DNA of 64,000 bases from Cepaea nemoralis (taxonomy: Eukaryota > Mollusca > Gastropoda > Stylommatophora > Helicidae). Shown piece by piece: positions 58,746 to 64,000 of this stretch. The stretch lies in assembly GCA_014155875.1 (NCBI GenBank), contig JACEFZ010027920.1:186001-250000 (forward strand), given 5' to 3'. The number at the start of each line of letters is the position of its first letter. Position 1 is the first letter of the stretch. The translations under genes were made by a program, and so were the position numbers. The notes below the pieces were generated by a model. It saw nothing but the letters and a program-made list of their open reading frames with translations, was not told where the DNA came from and did not search any database.

Positions 58746-61083
58746 AAGAGGGGAAAAGCTAATAGAATGGGCAAATATCAATGATATGATAATTGGAAAC
58801 ACATGGTTTAAACACCATAAAAGACGACTGTACACATGGATAAGCCCTGATAAGAAAATACGCAACCAAATTGACTACATACTAATTAATAAAAGATTTA
58901 GAAATTCTTTAATTAATGTAAAGACAATGCCTGGTGCTGACTGTAATAGTGATCATGTACCACTATGTGGACAAATAAAAGTAAGATTAAAGAGAGGGAA
59001 AAAAATGGTTAAGAACATGAGACTTAATAAAGAGGTTCTAAAAATAGATAAAGAAATGCAAGAACAATACAGAGTGACTGTGAAAAATAGGTACAATGCA
59101 ATAACTAAAATACAGAGTATAGATGAACAATGGGAAATGTTAAGGGACTCCATTCATCAAACTAGCAAAGAAGTATTACCTGAGAGAGGCAAAATAGCTA
59201 AGAAAAAATGGACGAATGAAGATATCTTAAACCTGATGGACAAAAGAAAACAGTATAAAAATGACAAACAAGAATACGCTAAGATAAATAAAGAAATAAA
59301 AGATAAATGTGGGAAGGCTAAAGAAAGTTGGTTAAACGAGCAATGCAAAAAAATTGAATTAAATTCCATTAAAGATACAAAAAATATGCACAGACAAATC
59401 AGTGAGCTTACAGGAAAAAAAATAAGAATAAATACAGGGTGTTTGAAATCAAAAACAGGAAAGATAATATTAGAGGAAGATGCTATAATGAAGAGGTGGA
59501 ATGAGTATATAAGAGAATTATATGAAGGAGAAAGGGCAGAATTAACAGAAGATAGTAACTTAGAAGGTCCACCTATTCTGAAAGAAGAAGTCGCTGACGC
59601 TATGAAACGTATGAAGAAAGGAAAAACAGCTGGGCCAGATGAAATCACAATAGAAGAATTAGAAGTATTGGGAGAATTTGGAGTAGATATATTAACCAAA
59701 ATGTTGAATGATATTTACAGCAGTGGATATTTACCCAGTGATATGCTGAAATCTGTATTTATAGCTATACCAAAAAGACCAGGAGCAATTGATTGTGAAG
59801 ATTTTCGTACAATTAACCTTATAAACCATATCACTAAGCTTCTACTCAGAATCATAATGAGAAGAACCAAAAAGAAAATAAAAATGGAAATTAGTGAAGA
59901 ACAGTATGGATTTGTGGAAGGAAAGGGCACAAACAATGCAATTTATACATTGCGGACACTAATAGAAAGGTCAATAGAGAAACAGAGGGACATATATTTG
60001 TGCTTCATAGATTATACTAAGGCATTTGATAAAGTAAAACATGATGAACTGATTAAAATGTTGGAAGATATCAACACTGATGGAAAAGATTTAAGAATAA
60101 TAAAGAATATTTACTGGAACCAAGTAGCAGCAATTAAAATGGGAAATAAAGAGGGTAGTTACGAACAGATAAAGCTAGGAGTACGACAAGGGTGTGTCTT
60201 GTCACCAGATCTTTTCTCCCTGTATAGCGAAGTAATAATGAGAGAGATCAAAGAGATGCCAGGAATACTAGTTGGAGGTTATAATATAAATAATATACGC
60301 TATGCAGATGACACAGTATTGGTGGCGGATAATTCAACAGACCTACAACAATTATTAGACGTTGTAGTAACAGAGAGTGCAAGGAAAGGACTCAACTTGA
60401 ATATCAAGAAAACAGTAACAATGGTAATATCAAAGAAAATGGTGACACCAAAATGTGACATAGAAATAGAAGGGAAAATCCTTAACCAAGTTGATAATTT
60501 TAGATACCTAGGGGCATTTATAACATCAGATGGAAGATGTACAACAGAGATTAGGAGCAGAATAGGGCAGGCAAAAGCTGCATTTCAGAAAATGAAGAGT
60601 ATCTTATGCAATAAGTCACTGTCACTGAATGTAAGAAAGAGAGTGCTGAAATGCTATGTAGAACCAGTTTTGCTGTATGGCAGTGAATCTTGGAATGTAA
60701 ATGAACAAATTAAGAAGAAATTAGAAGCAACAGAGATGTGGTTCCTGAGACGAATGTTGCGAATTCCTTGGACTGCCAGAGTAACTAACGACGACTGCCT
60801 GAAACAGGCTAATGAAACTAGAACATTATATACAACAATAAGACAGAGACAAACAGCTTTCCTCGGTCATGTGATGAGAAGAGAGGCATTGGAGAACATC
60901 GTAACAACTGGAAAGATCGAGGGGAAGAGAGGCAGAGGTAGACCAAGAGAAGTGATGCTGGATGGATTGAGACGGTGGCATGGAGGAATATCAGCAGCAG
61001 AGTTGATCCAGAAAACCAAAGACCGAGATCTATGGAGAGCCATGAACGCCTACGCCAGCCGGCACGGCACTTGATGATGATGA
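58135..61083 (+). mobile_element. RTE-like LINE, nearly intact, with (TGA)n tail
   Basis: A short 5' UTR remnant (cctcgtccggtagggacagt, shared with 2742-2775) is followed by one endonuclease-RT frame broken only by a single-base shift near 58717, and by a 3' tail tgatgatgattgatg. There is no RNase H. 5'-truncated relative to the copy at 2380, which has about 360 bp more 5' UTR. Youngest-looking coding element of the window. Confidence 0.9.
58702..61074 (+). CDS. Reverse transcriptase ORF of the RTE-like LINE (790 codons)
   Basis: The longest frame in the window. It starts inside the endonuclease (NYGLGTRNERGEKL, QIDYILINKRFRN, then DCNSDHVPLCG), so the annotated Met is not the real start. 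RT motifs follow: KKGKTAGPDEITIEELEVLG (about residue 310), IDYTKAFDKVKHDEL (first Asp, about 440), GVRQGCVLSPDLFSLYSEV (about 495), NIRYADDTVLVADNS (catalytic DD, about 535) and NFRYLGAFITSDGRC. The C-terminal region has EPVLLYGSESW, EMWFLRRMLRIPW and GKRGRGRPREVMLDGLRRWH, and ends ASRHGT. No RNase H and no zinc knuckle, as in RTE-type elements. Lies upstream of ZNF622, transcribed away from it. Confidence 0.92.
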   Translation: MEDVVGNYGLGTRNERGEKLIEWANINDMIIGNTWFKHHKRRLYTWISPDKKIRNQIDYILINKRFRNSLINVKTMPGADCNSDHVPLCGQIKVRLKRGKKMVKNMRLNKEVLKIDKEMQEQYRVTVKNRYNAITKIQSIDEQWEMLRDSIHQTSKEVLPERGKIAKKKWTNEDILNLMDKRKQYKNDKQEYAKINKEIKDKCGKAKESWLNEQCKKIELNSIKDTKNMHRQISELTGKKIRINTGCLKSKTGKIILEEDAIMKRWNEYIRELYEGERAELTEDSNLEGPPILKEEVADAMKRMKKGKTAGPDEITIEELEVLGEFGVDILTKMLNDIYSSGYLPSDMLKSVFIAIPKRPGAIDCEDFRTINLINHITKLLLRIIMRRTKKKIKMEISEEQYGFVEGKGTNNAIYTLRTLIERSIEKQRDIYLCFIDYTKAFDKVKHDELIKMLEDINTDGKDLRIIKNIYWNQVAAIKMGNKEGSYEQIKLGVRQGCVLSPDLFSLYSEVIMREIKEMPGILVGGYNINNIRYADDTVLVADNSTDLQQLLDVVVTESARKGLNLNIKKTVTMVISKKMVTPKCDIEIEGKILNQVDNFRYLGAFITSDGRCTTEIRSRIGQAKAAFQKMKSILCNKSLSLNVRKRVLKCYVEPVLLYGSESWNVNEQIKKKLEATEMWFLRRMLRIPWTARVTNDDCLKQANETRTLYTTIRQRQTAFLGHVMRREALENIVTTGKIEGKRGRGRPREVMLDGLRRWHGGISAAELIQKTKDRDLWRAMNAYASRHGT

Positions 61084-61333
61084 TTGATGTGACGGCAGGT
61101 CTTCCTGCCGAAGGGTTTTACGGCTTCCGCCGTAACCCCGTATATTCTCGTGAATAACGCAGCTGCGCCTGAACCCGCAGCGGCTTGAGCCGCGCTGGTA
61201 ACTTACGGGAGTATGTGAGCCGGTCGCTCAGAAAGCAATGGCAAACTACTGAGCGTAATCTTGCCAAGTACATCAACAGCAGCTGAAAATGCTGATGTTG
61301 ACTGCAACGTCATGTAAGGGATATGCAACATTT
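61083..61333 (+). mobile_element. tRNA-derived SINE with tggcaaactact core
   Basis: Directly follows the LINE tail. It contains taacttacgggagtatgtga, cagaaagcaatggcaaacta, ctgagcgtaatcttgccaag, aatgctgatgttgactgcaa and ends gtaagggatatgcaac plus an A-rich end. Reverse complements of the family lie at 8283 and 14571. Confidence 0.75.
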
Positions 61334-61409
61334 AAAAAAATTGATGTAACGTACCCTATAGAATCATGTCATCATTTTCACTGATGTCTGTCTCACAAGA
61401 TGCACTTAG

Positions 61410-62755
61410 CTATGATGATGAAGTTGAAGCTTCAGATTCAAAATGACTCTGGTATGCTTTAGCTGTTCCAATTTCTTTTAATACACGATCAGGGAGCTGA
61501 TAAGTTGAACATCATTTTCCTGCTCTCATCAGGAAGAAATAATAAGATATTGTCAAGATAGAATTTAAGAGGTCAAATTTTATCTTGTTTCTTAGTTTAC
61601 ATTTTGTATAATTCATAGCACTGAAAACTCTTTCCACATTAGCATTTGAAAGGGTAGTATCATGGCAGACATTGCAAATTCAAAGAGCTCACAGAATGGA
61701 CTGTTACCTGAGCATCTTTAAATTGTCTTACTTCACTCCAAAAGGCATCAGTTTCTGTTTTGTTTCTCCAGTCAACCAAATTTATTTTGGTTAACGGATA
61801 TTCTGCTTCCGCCACACTATTATCAGTAGCCCCTACAAATGTCAAAACTAGACAATATTTTGATATGCCCTTTACTGGCTGAAGTATGTTGTTAACAGAA
61901 AAGAGTGAAATATTTTTCAATACATCTAAATTTTCAGATAGTCTCTGCTTCAATTGATTGAATAATGAGAGAAGAAAATCTTGACAGCGCTTTCTTAAAT
62001 TGTTCTCTTTCATTTTCTGTTAACAGTCCTTTCGTTTTTAAACCATCAATTTGTGATTCGATTTGGTATCCCAGGTATGGCTTAGGAGCCAAATACTAGC
62101 TCTCTGTAGTGCAAGTGAACAAGTCAGCTTTAGAAGTTGGCAATATAAGTCTTTTACCAACTGAGTGAAATGGCAAAGTGAGATCATAAAGTAATTTAAC
62201 TTTATCAACATTTTGAGATTCAAACAGTTTATTAACTTTTTGCACTTCACTTAAAATGGATTGTAAAAGAGAAGGAATACCAATTTTTTTTTCCATCACT
62301 GTACATTCCATATAGTATTTCAGCTGCGTAGCACTTTTCACTTTGTCTTGTTATTTCGAAGTGTGTCTTCAACTCCAACGATTGGTTCACAATTACTTCA
62401 ACAGTTGATTAAATTGATAACATCTAGTTTTGCAATACGACATAATTTTCAGTGGCGAGGAACTATCATTTAATGCTTTATATAAATTATTATATTGCTG
62501 TTGTCTGACAGATCATTTGGAGAACCAGTTATGTGTTTCAGCAATAAAGAATTCCAAATTCCTTGGTAAACATTCTGATGAGGCATGTGATAATGCTAGC
62601 TGCAAGGAATGACACGCACATTTTATGAGGGTTAAAGATGGGATATCTTCTTTCAATTTTGCATAAACGCCATGATTGATACCATTACCAACTATTATCG
62701 AAGCATTATCTGTACCAGTTGCAGCCAAATTCACACAGTGTTGCCATTTCCCTTT
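61410..62755 (-). pseudogene. hAT transposase-like pseudogene, copy B
   Basis: Read on the minus strand in several frames: TGTDNASIIVGNGINHGVYA, DIPSLTLIKCACHSLQLALS (RNase H-like core with the CHSLQL signature), PRNLEFFIAETHNWFSK, ILSEVQKVNKLFESQNVD, RCQDFLLSLFNQLKQRL, LVDWRNKTETDAFWSEV, and the hAT dimerisation block (LSNANVERVFSAMNYTKCKL). At least four frame breaks. The N-terminal BED-type finger is not seen. The intact protein would cut and paste hAT DNA; some animal relatives are domesticated host genes, but this copy is too broken for that. Confidence 0.8.
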
Positions 62756-63093
62756 GATGAAAAAGCACCAAAATCGACCCACAAAAGCACTAAAAAGCAC
62801 CAAAACTTTGAGGAAAGCACCAAAAAAAAAAACAAAAAAAAAAACACCAATTGTTTTTATTACAAATGTAACAAGGTAGCACATTATAATTTATTATTAT
62901 TACTTCATATTACAATGAAGTTTATTCCTAGATCCGCCAAATCCCAATCAGAACTACTCTCGAGCCAAAAAAGCACTAAATTGCAATAATATTCTTTGGG
63001 AAATCACTAAAACAAGCACTGGCGGTATTCATTCAAAATGTTATAAAGTAGCACATTATAATTTATTATTATCACTGAATATTAGAATGACGT
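62756..63093. repeat. A-rich aaagcac repeats and a roughly 170-bp direct duplication
   Basis: 62758-62850 contains repeated aaaagcaccaaa-type words and A-runs. The segment gtagcacattataatttatt at about 62875 recurs at about 63050, so the 3' end of hAT copy A seems to be present twice. Confidence 0.6.
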
Positions 63094-64000
63094 TTATTCC
63101 AGATCTACCAAATTCCTGTCAGACAACTCCACTTCAGTTTTTGTAGCTATTTCCTGTTGTGTTTGCTCTTGCAGTGATGATGATGATGATTGAAAGAAAC
63201 ATGTATATGATTCCTGAGATCCAATTTTTCGTAGAATATCCTTAGGTAGTTTGTAATCATGACAGCATTTGCCATATCTTTTCATTCCATATCTAATAGT
63301 CAAAACAGCTGTCAAACTCTTGATGCTCAGTCTATTCCGCAATTTTGATTGTATAATTCCCATCTGACTGAAAATACGCGCCACGTCCGCATTAGAATGA
63401 GGTAAAATGAGCACAGTTAAAGCTAAATCTGTAAGATCTTGGAAAGGATTTTCACCGGTGGCATCCCTGTATGAGGCTATTTCTGCCCACAGTCCAAGTA
63501 TGTCAGAGGTCTGTGTCCACTGCATATGATGAAGTTTTCTCCACTGGAAATCGATGCGGGTGAGAGTAAACATTTTCTACAAACATTTTAGCAAGATCCA
63601 ATATACAGGGCTTCATTGGCTGTAGACATTCACTTCCACTAAGATATGACATGGACTGCAAAACTCGAACGTTATCGGGCAAAAGTAATCGCAGCTGTGT
63701 CAACAGCTCTATTAAAAACTGGATGCACCTTCCACGAATTTCTTTCTCATCAGGAAACTTGTAGCCTGCTATTTCTTTCTCAAACTCATAACCTAGATTG
63801 GGATTAGGATCTAAATAATCTTGAATAGCATCACTTTCTGTTATTTTTCCCCCCAGGAATAGCAATCTTTGAACTGATAGAATCAGTAAGTTGGACAAGA
63901 TCGCTGAGTAGGTTTGTTGGATTCTGTTTAGCTGCTTAGAATTTCTTATTCACACTTTAAACTTCTCCGAGAATATGCTTGAGAAATATGAGATACACAT
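63094..64000 (-). pseudogene. hAT transposase-like pseudogene, copy A, cut by the right edge
   Basis: Minus strand, several frames: KNFEAAKQNPTNLLSDLVQL-like start near the edge, DPNPNLGYEFEKEIAGYKF, RCIQFLIELLTQLRLLLPDN (63898-63503), then a frame of 159 codons (63573-63094) with TGENPFQDLTDLALTVLILP, the dimerisation block HSNADVARIFSQMGIIQSKL, and RNRLSIKSLTAVLTIRYGMK. It ends with a natural stop after RNLVDLE. At least two frame breaks. The N-terminal half lies beyond 64000. Confidence 0.82.

Overview
The window is nuclear DNA of an animal, most likely an invertebrate and perhaps a mollusc. Two host genes with spliceosomal introns are visible and almost everything else is transposable-element debris. 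The mollusc guess rests on the type of cytochrome c exon and on the mix of endonuclease-type LINEs, tRNA-derived SINEs, a Penelope-like fragment and (TA)n tracts. It is an inference, not a proof.

Host genes: (1) 1260-1428, minus strand, is the first coding exon of cytochrome c. It ends at the phase-1 intron found in many animal cytochrome c genes, and the rest of the gene lies beyond the left edge. (2) 24089-57876, minus strand, is a complete gene for ZNF622, the animal homologue of yeast Rei1, a cytosolic factor in late 60S ribosomal-subunit maturation. I located seven coding exons. All six splice junctions have GT/AG borders and matching phases, the exons total 1119 nt (372 codons plus stop), and four C2H2 zinc fingers fall in the expected order.

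Layout: 1-545 is a 29-bp satellite. 845-7165 holds cytochrome c exon 1, SINEs and two damaged LINEs. 7170-10480 is mostly unrecognised sequence with one SINE. 10483-22600 is a mosaic of nested LINE and SINE fragments, including an I/Nimb-like LINE 3' half at 16810-18165. 24089-57876 is ZNF622, whose introns carry most of the remaining elements: an LTR-like element with a noisy tandem duplication (29.7-36.2 kb), a 9.7-kb head-to-head pair of RNase H-bearing LINEs forming a near palindrome (36.17-45.88 kb), a third related LINE (47.1-51.1 kb), a Penelope-type GIY-YIG fragment (52.8-53.64 kb), a 640-bp mosaic retroelement with perfect target-site duplications (54.25-54.89 kb) and a decayed mariner (55.86-56.62 kb). 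An RTE-like LINE with one apparent frameshift (58.14-61.08 kb) starts about 260 bp upstream of the ZNF622 start codon in divergent orientation. Two decayed hAT transposase copies fill 61.4-64.0 kb.

Most striking structures: the inverted LINE dimer whose arms end exactly at the element tails; a 144-bp SINE family that shares its 3' end with these LINEs; a 65-bp fold-back LINE remnant with its own 13-bp target-site duplication; an unidentified 317-bp insertion with a 12-bp duplication; and a duplicated, indel-rich copy of ZNF622 exon 4 that looks like an assembly error. I found no rRNA genes, CRISPR arrays, operons or other prokaryotic features.
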